From Solibacteraceae bacterium (GTDB taxonomy: Bacteria > Acidobacteriota > Terriglobia > Bryobacterales > Bryobacteraceae), in NCBI GenBank assembly GCA_026984795.1, contig JALSRK010000060.1, positions 62,001 to 126,000 of the forward strand: a stretch of DNA of 64,000 bases, in the 5' to 3' direction. Below, in pieces: positions 44,810 through 53,328 of the stretch. Each line of letters starts with the position of its first letter. Position 1 is the stretch's first letter. A model generated the notes under the pieces. The model saw only the letters and a program-made list of their open reading frames with translations. It had not been told where the DNA came from and did not search any database. The position numbers and the translations under genes were made by a program.

Positions 44810-46255
44810 TCAGTCGGTCGCGGGACTCGGTTTCGGTTCCGGCGCCCGTTCGGGCTCCTCGATATACGGATAGTGGATACCGCGCAAGTAGAGCTTCAAC
44901 GTGTAAATGCTGTGCGGCAAGAGCTGGTGGGAGATGTACACGCTGCCGACGGTGGCGGTCATCAGCGGCAGGATGATCCGGTAGTCGTTCGTCATCTCGA
45001 ACAGGATCAGGATCGAAGTCGTCGGCGCTTTGGCCGCCGCAGCGAAGAAGGCCGCCATCCCGACCATCGCGTAAGCCCCCGACCCCGCCGTCCAGCTCGG
45101 AAATGCAGCGTGGATCAACATCCCGTAGGCTCCGCCCAGCATGGCCCCCATGTACAGGCTCGGAGCGAAGACGCCGCCGGAGCCGCCCGAGCCCAGCGTC
45201 GCGCAATTCGCTATCATCTCCATCACGAACAGCGCCAGCAGCAGCTCGAAGGAGAAGCGCACCCACAGGGCGGAATCCATCGCCGGGAAACCGGCGCCGT
45301 AAACTTGCGGAAAGAACCGCAGGATCAGACCGACGAACAGGCCGCCGAAGGCCGGCTTCGCCCAGTCCGGGAATTCCCACTGCAGGAACCAGGCTTCGGT
45401 CCGGTACAGCAGCCGCACATACACGATGGCCGCCAGGCCCACGATCAGCCCCATGATGAAATACAGCGGCAGCTCACGGCTGCTGATCAGTTGATAGGCG
45501 GTGACGTGAAACGCGGGGTAGTTGCCGAGGTAATGCCGGGCGATCACCGCCGAGCTCAACGAGGTGAGCATCACCAGCAGGAAGTCTGTGTGGATGCGGC
45601 GCATCATGATTTCCATGGCGAAGATCGCCCCGGCGATGGGAGCATTGAACGTCGCCGCGATGCCCCCGGCCGCCCCACAGGCCACCAACGTCCGGATGTT
45701 CCGCGTGGTCAGGTTCGCCAACTGCCCGATCGTCGAGCCGATCCCCGCCCCGATCTGCACCATCGGGCCTTCGCGTCCCGCCGCGCCCCCAAGGCCGATA
45801 GTGAGCGAGGAAGCCACCACTTTCACCACCACCACCCGCCGCCGGATCCGTCCGCCGAAGGTCGCCAGCGCCGTCATCACTTCGGGCACGCCGTGTCCCC
45901 GCGCTTCCTTGGCGAAGCGCTGGATCAGCGGGCCGGCCAGCAAGCCCCCGATGGCCGGCAACAGCACGAGCTTCGACGGCCCAAAGATCTCCAGCGCCCT
46001 CGCCAGCGGGCCCTGCGCCAGCTCGGTGAGCCACTCCAGGAACAGAATGAACAGCACCGATCCGAGGCCTGTCAGCAGTCCGACGACCACCGCCAGGAAG
46101 ATCAGATAGTTCTCCGACGGCAGGAATGAAGCCCGAAACCAGCCTGACGGCGCCGCCCAGCCCCTGGCCAACGCCGCCGGCCGTCGCCATAAGGCGCTGG
46201 CCGCGCGCATGCGGGCTCTCCAGCGTTTCCAGCCCCCGGGCGCCCCTCTCATCAC
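44810..46255 (-). CDS. ClC chloride channel/transporter without CBS domains
   Basis: 481 residues. A basic Arg/Trp-rich N-terminus of about 48 residues precedes the ClC core. The motifs are canonical apart from one change: GHGVP (Ser to His in GSGIP), GREGP intact with the gating Glu, and GGVFAP. Acts as a Cl-/H+ exchanger or channel in the inner membrane. It differs clearly from the ClC encoded at 41885-43609, which argues against a recent duplication. ATGA overlap (46252-46255) with the pseudo-HtrA gene upstream. Confidence 0.93.
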   Translation of the reverse strand: MMRGAPGGWKRWRARMRAASALWRRPAALARGWAAPSGWFRASFLPSENYLIFLAVVVGLLTGLGSVLFILFLEWLTELAQGPLARALEIFGPSKLVLLPAIGGLLAGPLIQRFAKEARGHGVPEVMTALATFGGRIRRRVVVVKVVASSLTIGLGGAAGREGPMVQIGAGIGSTIGQLANLTTRNIRTLVACGAAGGIAATFNAPIAGAIFAMEIMMRRIHTDFLLVMLTSLSSAVIARHYLGNYPAFHVTAYQLISSRELPLYFIMGLIVGLAAIVYVRLLYRTEAWFLQWEFPDWAKPAFGGLFVGLILRFFPQVYGAGFPAMDSALWVRFSFELLLALFVMEMIANCATLGSGGSGGVFAPSLYMGAMLGGAYGMLIHAAFPSWTAGSGAYAMVGMAAFFAAAAKAPTTSILILFEMTNDYRIILPLMTATVGSVYISHQLLPHSIYTLKLYLRGIHYPYIEEPERAPEPKPSPATD

Positions 46256-47634
46256 TGGATACCTTCGACTACGATGACCTGAACCCGTTCGCCCCGCCGC
46301 ACCAGGAACGCGGTCTTCCGGGGCTCGTTCTCATAGCGTTCGAAAGCCCTGGCATCGCGCTCCCGCAGCCGCCTCCCGTTCACGCCGATGATCCGGTCGC
46401 CCTTTGCCAGCCCCGCCTGGGCCGCCGGGCTGTCCCGCCGCACCTGGACCACCAGCCAGCCCCCGCCCGACCACTCCGCATGCAGCCCCAGCCGCGGATA
46501 GAAGCGCAGTCGCGGCTCCACCGGCCGGCAGTTCCGATCCGGAATCCGCGTCCCCCCCGCCACCCTGCGGCCGTCCCGGATCACCCGGTAGCGAACCAGC
46601 TCCCCCGGTTCGCGCTCGGCGTAAAGCCGGGCGAACTCCTCGGCTGACGGCACCGGCTTCCCATCCCACGCCACCAGGATGTCCCCCTCGTGGATAGAGG
46701 GTTCGGGCACAAACGCGTCCGCTCGGACCCGCTCCACCAACACCCCCTCCCGCACCCCCAGCAGTTGACGGGCTTCCTCATCCAGATCGCTTACCTCGAT
46801 GGCCTGGCAGGGTGCACCGTGCGTCAGCCGGTCTACCAGCGCCGGGATCCCGTCGGCCGGCAGAATCCGATACCCGTCCGCCGCCTTCACGGCGACCCCC
46901 ACCAGCTCCCCGTCCAGGTCCACGATCGCCGCCGCCTCACAAGACTCCGGAAACGGAAGGGCAAACTCCACCTTGCTGGCGTGAGCCCCCGAGCGCCGCG
47001 TAAACCGCGTCACGTAACCCGGCACCACCTCCACCTGGTTTTCGGGCAACAGGCTCACCGCCACGACGTAGGAACCCGGCCGCAACCCGGGGAACTCCTG
47101 GAGATTGAAGTTGCCTACTCCCTGCGGCTGCTTCACCGCAAACAGGGCCACGTCGCGTTCCGTGTCGACCCCCAACAGGCGGTACGCCGGCGAAGACGCC
47201 GCCGTTGCTTCTCCGCTCACCGTCAGCGCTTCGCCCTCGCCAGCCGCCGGAACGAATTCCGACTCCACCTCGTCGGCCGCCCGCGCTGTGGTCAATGCCA
47301 CACCCGGCGCAATCATGATGCCCGGGTGATTGCCCGGGCCGATCAGCACGAGCTTGTTCCGCACGATCTCGGCCACCTGCCACCAATAGTCGGATTGGTA
47401 AGTGAGCGGACTCTTTTCCAAAGAGGGCCGCAAAGAAGGCGCCGTGATCGGGGGCAACGGGAGGTCGAGACGCGGCGGTTTCGAGCCGGGATTCTCTTCG
47501 GTGACCGCCCCGTGGATCAACACCCCAGCCACCGCCGCCACAACCAGCACCGGAAACAACAAACCGCGCTCATGCAGTTTTCCAAGCCCCGGAAGGGCAA
47601 GCAAGCGGGAAAGAAATCGTTTCAACAATCTCAA
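46252..47634 (-). CDS. HtrA/DegP-like pseudoprotease with two PDZ domains
   Basis: 460 residues. A membrane anchor (about 25-43) is followed by a trypsin-fold domain (about 90-255) and PDZ domains at about 285-365 and 385-455. Aligned by eye with HtrA, the His of TNxHVV is Arg118 (ALTTARAAD), the Asp survives as Asp161 (ERDVALFAV), and the nucleophile of GNSGGP is Glu233 (SCEAAAIVDLDGE). Two of three catalytic residues are gone, while the following strand VDLDGELVGV is kept, so this is a pseudoprotease. Start TTG 47634 is uncertain; TTG 47625 also fits. First gene of the ClC operon. Confidence 0.85.
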   Translation of the reverse strand: MRLLKRFLSRLLALPGLGKLHERGLLFPVLVVAAVAGVLIHGAVTEENPGSKPPRLDLPLPPITAPSLRPSLEKSPLTYQSDYWWQVAEIVRNKLVLIGPGNHPGIMIAPGVALTTARAADEVESEFVPAAGEGEALTVSGEATAASSPAYRLLGVDTERDVALFAVKQPQGVGNFNLQEFPGLRPGSYVVAVSLLPENQVEVVPGYVTRFTRRSGAHASKVEFALPFPESCEAAAIVDLDGELVGVAVKAADGYRILPADGIPALVDRLTHGAPCQAIEVSDLDEEARQLLGVREGVLVERVRADAFVPEPSIHEGDILVAWDGKPVPSAEEFARLYAEREPGELVRYRVIRDGRRVAGGTRIPDRNCRPVEPRLRFYPRLGLHAEWSGGGWLVVQVRRDSPAAQAGLAKGDRIIGVNGRRLRERDARAFERYENEPRKTAFLVRRGERVQVIVVEGIQ

Positions 47635-47648
47635 TATTCATGATATTG
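47632..47648. promoter_or_regulatory. Inverted repeat between the pseudo-HtrA and nadD-like genes
   Basis: CAATAT-TCATG-ATATTG, 6-bp arms with a 5-nt spacer, in an otherwise GC-rich divergent gap of 139 nt. It touches the TTG start of the minus-strand operon, so if it is an operator the true start may be the downstream TTG at 47625. Confidence 0.3.
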
Positions 47649-47767
47649 CAGCCGGCAACACGAGTCTCACCGAAGCTCACCGTCCGCGCGCAGCGCCGAT
47701 GGGACGGCCGGATGAATCAGCGGCGCATCCGAGGCAGCGGGCAGCCGGGACATTCCCCGCCTCCGGG

Positions 47768-47773
47768 TAGCAT
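47768..47773 (+). promoter_or_regulatory. -10-like TAGCAT before the nadD-like gene
   Basis: TAGCAT abuts ATG 47774 and lies 6 nt before the second ATG at 47780. No ribosome-binding site. A leaderless start at 47780 would fit. Confidence 0.35.
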
Positions 47774-48406
47774 ATGGACATGGAGTTTCTCCGCCGGGCG
47801 CCGGGACGGCCCTCGAAGCTGGGCGTATTGGCAGCAGCGTTCCACCCCCCGACACGGGCTCACCTCGCCCTGGCTCGGGCCGCGCTCCTCTTGGTGAACG
47901 AGGTCGTCTTCGTCTTGCCCCGGGTCTTCCCGCACAAGCGCTATGAAGAGGTCGCACTTCAGGACCGCGTCCGAATGGTGCTGGCGGCCACCGCCGGAGA
48001 ACCGCAATTCTCGGTGGCCGTCAGTGAGGGCGGACTCTTCATCGAGATCGCTGAGGAGTGCAAGACAGCCTACGGGCCCGAGGTGGAGATCTGGTTCCTG
48101 TGCGGCCGGGATGCGGCCGAGCGGGTCGTGAACTGGGATTACGGCGAACCGGGGGCCTTCGCCCGGCAACTGAAGACTTACGGCCTCCTGGTCGCTCCCC
48201 GGCGCGGGCGGTATGAGCCTCCTCCCGAATACCGCGAGCGGATCCGCCCTCTGCCCCTCGACAGGGACTACGATGAGGTTTCTTCGACCGCCGTCCGGGA
48301 GGCCATCCGCACCGGCCGCCCGTGGGAACATCTCGTGCCCGCGACGATCGTCGAAGAGGTCCGCCGTTTGTACGGGGGCCGACCCGAGAAGACGAGCGCC
48401 CAGTGA
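47774..48406 (+). CDS. NadD-like nucleotidyltransferase with altered HxGH motif
   Basis: 210 residues (208 if it starts at ATG 47780). The cytidylyltransferase-like fold begins GVLAAAFHPPTRAHL, where the usual HxGH or TxGH is TxAH; the second signature SSTAVREAIR (ISSTxxR type) is intact. PHKRYEEVALQDRVRM matches the nicotinate mononucleotide adenylyltransferase pattern. It would adenylate nicotinate mononucleotide in NAD synthesis; the Gly to Ala change may alter this. Followed by the EamA gene through a GTGA overlap. Confidence 0.8.
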   Translation: MDMEFLRRAPGRPSKLGVLAAAFHPPTRAHLALARAALLLVNEVVFVLPRVFPHKRYEEVALQDRVRMVLAATAGEPQFSVAVSEGGLFIEIAEECKTAYGPEVEIWFLCGRDAAERVVNWDYGEPGAFARQLKTYGLLVAPRRGRYEPPPEYRERIRPLPLDRDYDEVSSTAVREAIRTGRPWEHLVPATIVEEVRRLYGGRPEKTSAQ

Positions 48407-49314
48407 CCCTTGCAAGCCAACTACCGGGACCTCGACCGCAACGTAGAGCATTGGACGCCGCCGGCCTCCAGATCCTGGCGGCCGCCTTGTTGTTCTCCAC
48501 TGGCGGGGCGGCGGTAAAGGCCACTGCTTTCGATAGTTGGCAGGTGGCCTCCTTCCGCTCGGGTGTGGCGGCCGCCGCGTTGCTGCTGCTGTTGCCGTCG
48601 GCCCGCCGGAACTGGTCGCCACGGGTCTTGCTGGTGGGCTTTGCCTATGCCGCCACCATGGTCCTCTATGTCATGGGCAACAAGCTCACCACCGCCGCCA
48701 ATACGATCTTCCTGCAATCCACCGCGCCGCTCTATTTGCTGCTGTTCGGTCCGCTCTTGCTGAAAGAGCCCGTCCGCCGCTCCGACGCCCTGCTGATGGC
48801 GGTCGTCGCCGCCGGCATGGCATTGTTCTTCGTCGGCGAACAGCAACCCCTCGCCACTGCCCCGGATCCGTTGACGGGCAACGTCTTGAGCGCCGTCAGC
48901 GGCGTCACCTGGGCGCTCACGATCGCCGGGCTACGGTGGCTCGAGCGCAGGCAGGGCAGAGGCGGCATGGCCACCGTGGTCGCAGGCAACCTCATCGCCT
49001 GCCTGGCTTGCCTGCCGTTCGCTCTGCCCGTGGGCGCTCCCCGCCCGATCGATTGGGCTGTGGTCGGTTATCTGGGCGTTTTCCAGATCAGCGCCGCGTA
49101 CCTCTTTCTCACCCGGGCGATCGGCCGCGTACCCGCTCTCAAGACCTCGCTGCTGCTGCTGGCCGAGCCGGCGGTCAACCCGGTCTGGGCCTGGCTCGTC
49201 CACGGGGAGCGTCCCGGAGGACTCGCCCTCCTCGGAGGCGGCCTGATCCTCTCCGGCACGTTGCTCAACGTTCTCCGAAAGGGCGGTCGCGAAGCCGGCG
49301 CGCCCCCCGCCTGA
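48403..49314 (+). CDS. EamA-family (DMT) transporter
   Basis: 303 residues from GTG 48403, which overlaps the previous stop by 4 nt. Ten hydrophobic segments form two EamA repeats (about 20-150 and 160-290), with the family patterns [21 protein letters not shown] and [25 protein letters not shown]. Drug/metabolite transporter superfamily; it probably exports an amino acid or small metabolite. Substrate unknown. Confidence 0.9.
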   Translation: MTLASQLPGPRPQRRALDAAGLQILAAALLFSTGGAAVKATAFDSWQVASFRSGVAAAALLLLLPSARRNWSPRVLLVGFAYAATMVLYVMGNKLTTAANTIFLQSTAPLYLLLFGPLLLKEPVRRSDALLMAVVAAGMALFFVGEQQPLATAPDPLTGNVLSAVSGVTWALTIAGLRWLERRQGRGGMATVVAGNLIACLACLPFALPVGAPRPIDWAVVGYLGVFQISAAYLFLTRAIGRVPALKTSLLLLAEPAVNPVWAWLVHGERPGGLALLGGGLILSGTLLNVLRKGGREAGAPPA

Positions 49315-49403
49315 GAGCCGGCGGTCTGGGCTATCCTGTAAATGAACAATCGACCACTTGTGGCGGGAGAACCCCGCGGCAACCGAGAAGGAGACCGATT
49401 CGA

Positions 49404-49715
49404 ATGGCTGGTGAACAACAGGAAGGGGCGAAGCCGGGGCGGACTGTGTTCTGCGTCAAGCTCAAGCGGGAGTTGCCGGGCCTCGACGAGGTGCCGTTTG
49501 ACGGCCACCCGCTGGGCCAGCGCATCTACGAACACGTCTCCAAGCAAGCATGGGCCATGTGGGTCGAGCACATGAAAATGATCATGAACGAATACCGGCT
49601 CAACCTCGGCACCCCGCAGGCCCAGGAGTTCTTGCTGAAACAGATGGAACAGTTCTTCTTCGGCGAGGGAGCTGAGCTGCCTCCCGACTACGTGCCCCCT
49701 GAATCGAACCAGTGA
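49404..49715 (+). CDS. YggX-like Fe(II)-trafficking/oxidative damage protection protein
   Basis: 103 residues, similar along most of its length to E. coli YggX ([43 protein letters not shown]). The conserved Cys near the N-terminus is kept; the C-terminus is extended with PPDYVPPES. YggX protects labile Fe-S clusters from oxidation. AGAAGGAGA lies about 10 nt before the ATG. It is separate from the nadD-EamA pair by 89 nt and converges on the AAA ATPase gene. Aconitase (acnA, same window) would be a natural client. Confidence 0.88.
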   Translation: MAGEQQEGAKPGRTVFCVKLKRELPGLDEVPFDGHPLGQRIYEHVSKQAWAMWVEHMKMIMNEYRLNLGTPQAQEFLLKQMEQFFFGEGAELPPDYVPPESNQ

Positions 49716-49773
49716 CGCCCGAAGCCGGCGCTGTGTTCCTGCCGTGAGAGTGGATGGGCCCGGGGCTGCCGGC

Positions 49774-49793
49774 GCCCCCTGGGGAGAGGGGGC
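49774..49793. terminator. Hairpin at the convergent yggX/ATPase junction
   Basis: GCCCCC-TGGGGAGA-GGGGGC, a perfect 6-bp GC stem in the 89-nt gap; an overlapping alternative stem GGGGC/GCCCC lies at 49762-49778. Candidate bidirectional terminator, no T-run. Confidence 0.3.
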
Positions 49794-49804
49794 TGCAAAG
49801 CGGG

Positions 49805-51088
49805 TCAGTCCAGGTCGCCGAGCTGCTCCCGGCGGGCAAAGTACAGGCTCGTCGCCCTCTCCAGCTCCGCTTTCGTCATCCTCACCGGGCGCTTCTCGTA
49901 CTCGCTGATCGACACCAAGATATTGCAGATGTCCATCGGGTAACAGGCGCGCAACTCTTTGCGCCCGTCCCGCAGACAGAGCCTCCTCAGGTACTCGGCG
50001 CTGTCCGGCTCCGCCGGGATGCGCTTGGCGGCCACCACCCGCTGGAAGATCTGGTCGAAGGTCTGGGCGTCCACCGGCTCGATGTAGATCTTGTTGTGGA
50101 TGCGCCGCAAGAACGCCTCGTCGGCCAGATCGTAGGGGTCGAGGTTGGTGGAGAAGACCACCATGAGTTCGAAAGGAATCTGGAACTTGACGCCGTAGCG
50201 CAGAGTGAGATAGTCCACCCGGCGGTCCAGAGGGACGATCCAGCGGTTCAACAGATCCCGCGGGCTCATCAACTGCCGGCCGAAGTCGTCGATGATGAAG
50301 ATCCCATTGTTGGCTTTCATCTGCAGCGGCGCTGCATAGATCCCGGACGTGTCGTCCAGCCGGAGCTCCAGCATGCTCGGCACGAGTTCGCCGCCGACCA
50401 CGATACACGGACGCCGGCAGAGAACCCACCGCGGATCGATGTCGGGATCTTCCAGCTCCAAGCGGTGGTGCACCACCGGATCGTAGAGGCTGATGATCTG
50501 ATTGTCCACTTCGACGGCATAGGGGATCAGCACCGCATCGTGGTAGACGCGCAGCATCCGCTCGGCGATCGACGTCTTGCCGTTGCCGGACGGCCCGTAG
50601 ATGAACATCGAGGTCTGCGAGATCAGCGCCGGGCCGAGCTGGTCGAGCAGCCGGTCGGTGACGACGAGGTCGGAAAGCGCCGCGCGCAGGGTCTTGCGGT
50701 CGATGTTCACCTTCGCCGCCTGGGCCCGCGTGGCTTTGTGGTAATCCTCCAGCGATACCGGCGCCGCCCCCGCATACTGGGAGATCTGGAACCGGTCGGT
50801 GGCCATCTGCTTGCCCGCTTCGGACAACACGAACTGATAGTCGTTGCCCAGCATGCCTTTGACTTCGATGAACTGCTGGGCCCGCAACTGCCGGAAAGCA
50901 TGGTCAATGATCGGCAGAGACAGCCGCAGGCGTTCGCTCAACCTCTGTAAGCTGCTGAAGCCGTCGAGCAGCAGGCGCCGCAGGACGAGGTCCAGGACGA
51001 GCGACTCGGGCAGGTTCAACTCTTCCAGGCTCTGTGGGATCGATGGCGCGAAACTCGGGCGAACACCGGACATGGCAGATGTTGACAT
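49805..51088 (-). CDS. AAA ATPase with N-terminal winged-helix region
   Basis: 427 residues. The N-terminal 110 residues look like a winged helix (RRLLLDGFSSLQRLSERLRL; IIDHAFRQLRAQQFIEVKG). The ATPase has Walker A GPSGNGKTS (about 163-171) and Walker B GIFIIDDFGR (about 259), then an arginine-finger region RRIHNKIYI. Similar ATPases of unknown role occur in Acidobacteriota and deltaproteobacteria beside pilus or secretion genes. It is divergent from the secretin with about 100 nt between starts, so it may regulate or energise that system. Confidence 0.85.
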   Translation of the reverse strand: MSTSAMSGVRPSFAPSIPQSLEELNLPESLVLDLVLRRLLLDGFSSLQRLSERLRLSLPIIDHAFRQLRAQQFIEVKGMLGNDYQFVLSEAGKQMATDRFQISQYAGAAPVSLEDYHKATRAQAAKVNIDRKTLRAALSDLVVTDRLLDQLGPALISQTSMFIYGPSGNGKTSIAERMLRVYHDAVLIPYAVEVDNQIISLYDPVVHHRLELEDPDIDPRWVLCRRPCIVVGGELVPSMLELRLDDTSGIYAAPLQMKANNGIFIIDDFGRQLMSPRDLLNRWIVPLDRRVDYLTLRYGVKFQIPFELMVVFSTNLDPYDLADEAFLRRIHNKIYIEPVDAQTFDQIFQRVVAAKRIPAEPDSAEYLRRLCLRDGRKELRACYPMDICNILVSISEYEKRPVRMTKAELERATSLYFARREQLGDLD

Positions 51089-51189
51089 GGGTCTGGCTGG
51101 TTCCTCTCCTTTTCTCTATCGGCGGGTCCCGGCCGGACGTTTACCTCCGCCGGACTGCACGCTCCCGGGGGTTGGCCCGTCAGTCCGGT

Positions 51190-52824
51190 GTGAGGGTGAG
51201 ATGCGCCGCTTGGGTCCTGTGGCTGGCACTCGGCGCCGTTTCTGTCCCCGCCCTCGCCGAATCCGGGCACGGCCGCGAGCCGGGCCAGGCCCTGCCCCGG
51301 CGCGGCGCGTGGCGGGCTCTGAAGGAAGCGCGCCGGGCCGAAAAGAAGGGCGAATGGGGCCGGGCCTACTTGTACTATGCTTTGGCCGCCGCTCAGGATC
51401 CCGGCGACGTCACCGGCGCCTGGGCCCGCAGCCTCGCCCTCCGCACTCGCGCTCTGGAAGATCTCGACTACCTCCCCCCGGACCTCGCCTCCGATGAAGC
51501 CGCCGAACCCGCCCCTTCGGACGAGTTCCTCGGCGTGATCTCCGAGGAAGAACTGAAGGAGGCCCAGAAACTGGAACCGCCGGTTCGCCTCCAACCGCGG
51601 CGGCGCAACCTCACCTTGGACCTCGAAGGGGACGCCCGGAAAATCTATGCGACTTTCGCCGCGGCTTTCGGCCTCCGCGTGGTGTTCGATGCCGATTTCC
51701 AGCCGGGCAAACCCACCCGCTTCCGGCTCGAAGACGCCGGCTTCTCCGAAGCTCTCCGCATCGTCCGGGCGGCTACGGGGACGTTCATCGTCCCGGTTAG
51801 TTCGAACGTTTTCCTGGTCGCCCGCGACACGCCGCAGAAGCGCCAGGCGCTCGAGCCCACGATGGCCCAAGTGATCCCCATCCCCGAAACCGTTTCCGTG
51901 CAGGAGGCCCAGGAACTGGCCCGGGCGGTCCAACAGGTGATGGACATCCGCCGGTTGGTGATCGATTCCGGCCGCCGCCTGGTGCTCGTCCGGGACCGGG
52001 TCTCGAAAGTCCTGCCGGCGGCGGAACTCTTCCGCAGCCTCATGGCCCCCCGGCCTGAGGTCGTGATCGAGGTCGAGTTCCTGGAAACGGCCGACAACTC
52101 GACTTTGAACTACGGCTTCAACCCGCCCACTTCGTTGATCGTTTCTTTTCTTCCAGGCGCCATCCCTCTGGCAGCCCCGATAACGCTCAACCTTTTCGGC
52201 CTCACCGTCGCCGACGCCGAACTGATCGCCAGCATGTCGCGCAACTCCACCCGGAGCCTGCTGCGGGCCCAACTGCGCTCTGTCAGCGGCCAGCCGGCCA
52301 CGCTGCACGTGGGCGACCGCTTCCCGGTTCAGGTAAATGCCTATCTGGGGAATGTTTCCGGACCCGGGAAGGTCTACGTGCCGCCGCCTCAGATCAACTT
52401 CGAAGACCTCGGCGTAGTCGTCAAGGTGACTCCCTATGTCCACGGCGACGACGCAGTGACCCTCGAAGTGGAGGCGGAGTTCAAAGTGCTCGCCGGGACT
52501 GCCCTGAATGGCATCCCGGTGATCGCCAACCGGACCTTTCAAGCCACCACCCGCCTGAAGGAAGGCGAATGGGCGGTCATGTCAGGACTCATGAAGGCCA
52601 GCGAGGCAAGGACCATCACGGGCCTCTGGGGCCTGGCCAGCATTCCCTACCTTGGACCGCTCTTCCGAAAGACCACCACGGAGCGCAAAGACGGCCGGAC
52701 CCTGCTCGTTCTGAAGCCGACGATCGTGCGTGCTCCCTCCGCCGGCCAGCTCACGTCTCCGGTGTGGGTGGGCAGCGAAACGCGGCCCCTCACCATCGTC
52801 GATCCGGATTCCCCGCCCGCTTGA
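51190..52824 (+). CDS. Secretin-domain outer-membrane protein (type II/IV-like)
   Basis: 544 residues from GTG 51190, which places a good signal peptide (about 1-23, AVSVPALA) at the N-terminus; upstream in-frame starts would lack this. A helical repeat-like segment (about 35-90) precedes N-domains (about 140-300) and the secretin core (about 320-530: EVVIEVEFLETADNSTLNYGF; VHVGDRFPVQVN-like LHVGDRFPVQVN; FEDLGVVVKVTPYVHGDD; LKEGEWAVMSGLM; IPYLGPLFRKTTTERKDGRTLLVLKPTIV). It forms a ring channel in the outer membrane. No inner-membrane or pseudopilin genes are next to it. Confidence 0.9.
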   Translation: MRVRCAAWVLWLALGAVSVPALAESGHGREPGQALPRRGAWRALKEARRAEKKGEWGRAYLYYALAAAQDPGDVTGAWARSLALRTRALEDLDYLPPDLASDEAAEPAPSDEFLGVISEEELKEAQKLEPPVRLQPRRRNLTLDLEGDARKIYATFAAAFGLRVVFDADFQPGKPTRFRLEDAGFSEALRIVRAATGTFIVPVSSNVFLVARDTPQKRQALEPTMAQVIPIPETVSVQEAQELARAVQQVMDIRRLVIDSGRRLVLVRDRVSKVLPAAELFRSLMAPRPEVVIEVEFLETADNSTLNYGFNPPTSLIVSFLPGAIPLAAPITLNLFGLTVADAELIASMSRNSTRSLLRAQLRSVSGQPATLHVGDRFPVQVNAYLGNVSGPGKVYVPPPQINFEDLGVVVKVTPYVHGDDAVTLEVEAEFKVLAGTALNGIPVIANRTFQATTRLKEGEWAVMSGLMKASEARTITGLWGLASIPYLGPLFRKTTTERKDGRTLLVLKPTIVRAPSAGQLTSPVWVGSETRPLTIVDPDSPPA

Positions 52825-53044
52825 GGCCACGGCGGCGTCGCCGGACCGGGAAGGGCGTCTTCCTCTGCCGGTAGGAGCCGGCAGGCGCTCCCTCTCCACT
52901 GCGACTGTGGATGAGAAGAAAGACGAATCTTAGCCCGGCTGGGACACGGCGGAAAAAACGAGAGGCGGGGCTGCGTACACTTGCCCTGTGCGCCTCGATC
53001 CGGCCGGCGGCGCTCCCTTGGCGCGCCCGGCCGCCGGCCCGCTA

Positions 53045-53290
53045 TCAGCTGGCGACTTCTTTGATCTTCTGCTCGACGCCGGAACGGGCGCGGTCCATCA
53101 GCTCACGACCGCGGTCCACGAGTTCCTCGCCGAGGTCCTCCAGGTAGGACTGGGCGTCTTCGGCTTTGCGCACGAGCTGCCGGCGCGTTCTCTGGCCGGA
53201 CTGCGGAGCCGTCAGCAGGGCCACGCCGGCCCCTACGGCGACACCGATCAAGAAGGTAAGCACACCAACACCCGAGCAGTCTGATCTCAT
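53045..53290 (-). CDS. YtxH-domain small membrane protein
   Basis: 81 residues. One N-terminal glycine-rich membrane helix (about 8-27, FLIGVAVGAGVALLTAP) is followed by a charged amphipathic region (RTRRQLVRKAEDAQSYLEDLGEELVDRGRELMDRARSGVEQ is cut here for length) typical of the YtxH/gas-vesicle-like family. Start ATG 53290 has GAGGAGG about 8-13 nt upstream. Function unknown; members respond to stress. The 220-nt gap before it (52825-53044) holds nothing recognisable. Confidence 0.85.
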   Translation of the reverse strand: MRSDCSGVGVLTFLIGVAVGAGVALLTAPQSGQRTRRQLVRKAEDAQSYLEDLGEELVDRGRELMDRARSGVEQKIKEVAS

Positions 53291-53315
53291 GACTGAGTTC
53301 CTCCTCTCCCGGTTC

Positions 53316-53321
53316 TATTCT
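53316..53321 (+). promoter_or_regulatory. -10-like TATTCT 7 nt before the peroxidase gene
   Basis: TAnnnT hexamer 7 nt from ATG 53329, with no usable ribosome-binding site; on the other strand the same site reads TAGAATA, a possible -10 for the divergent YtxH gene. Confidence 0.4.
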
Positions 53322-53328
53322 AGTAGAG

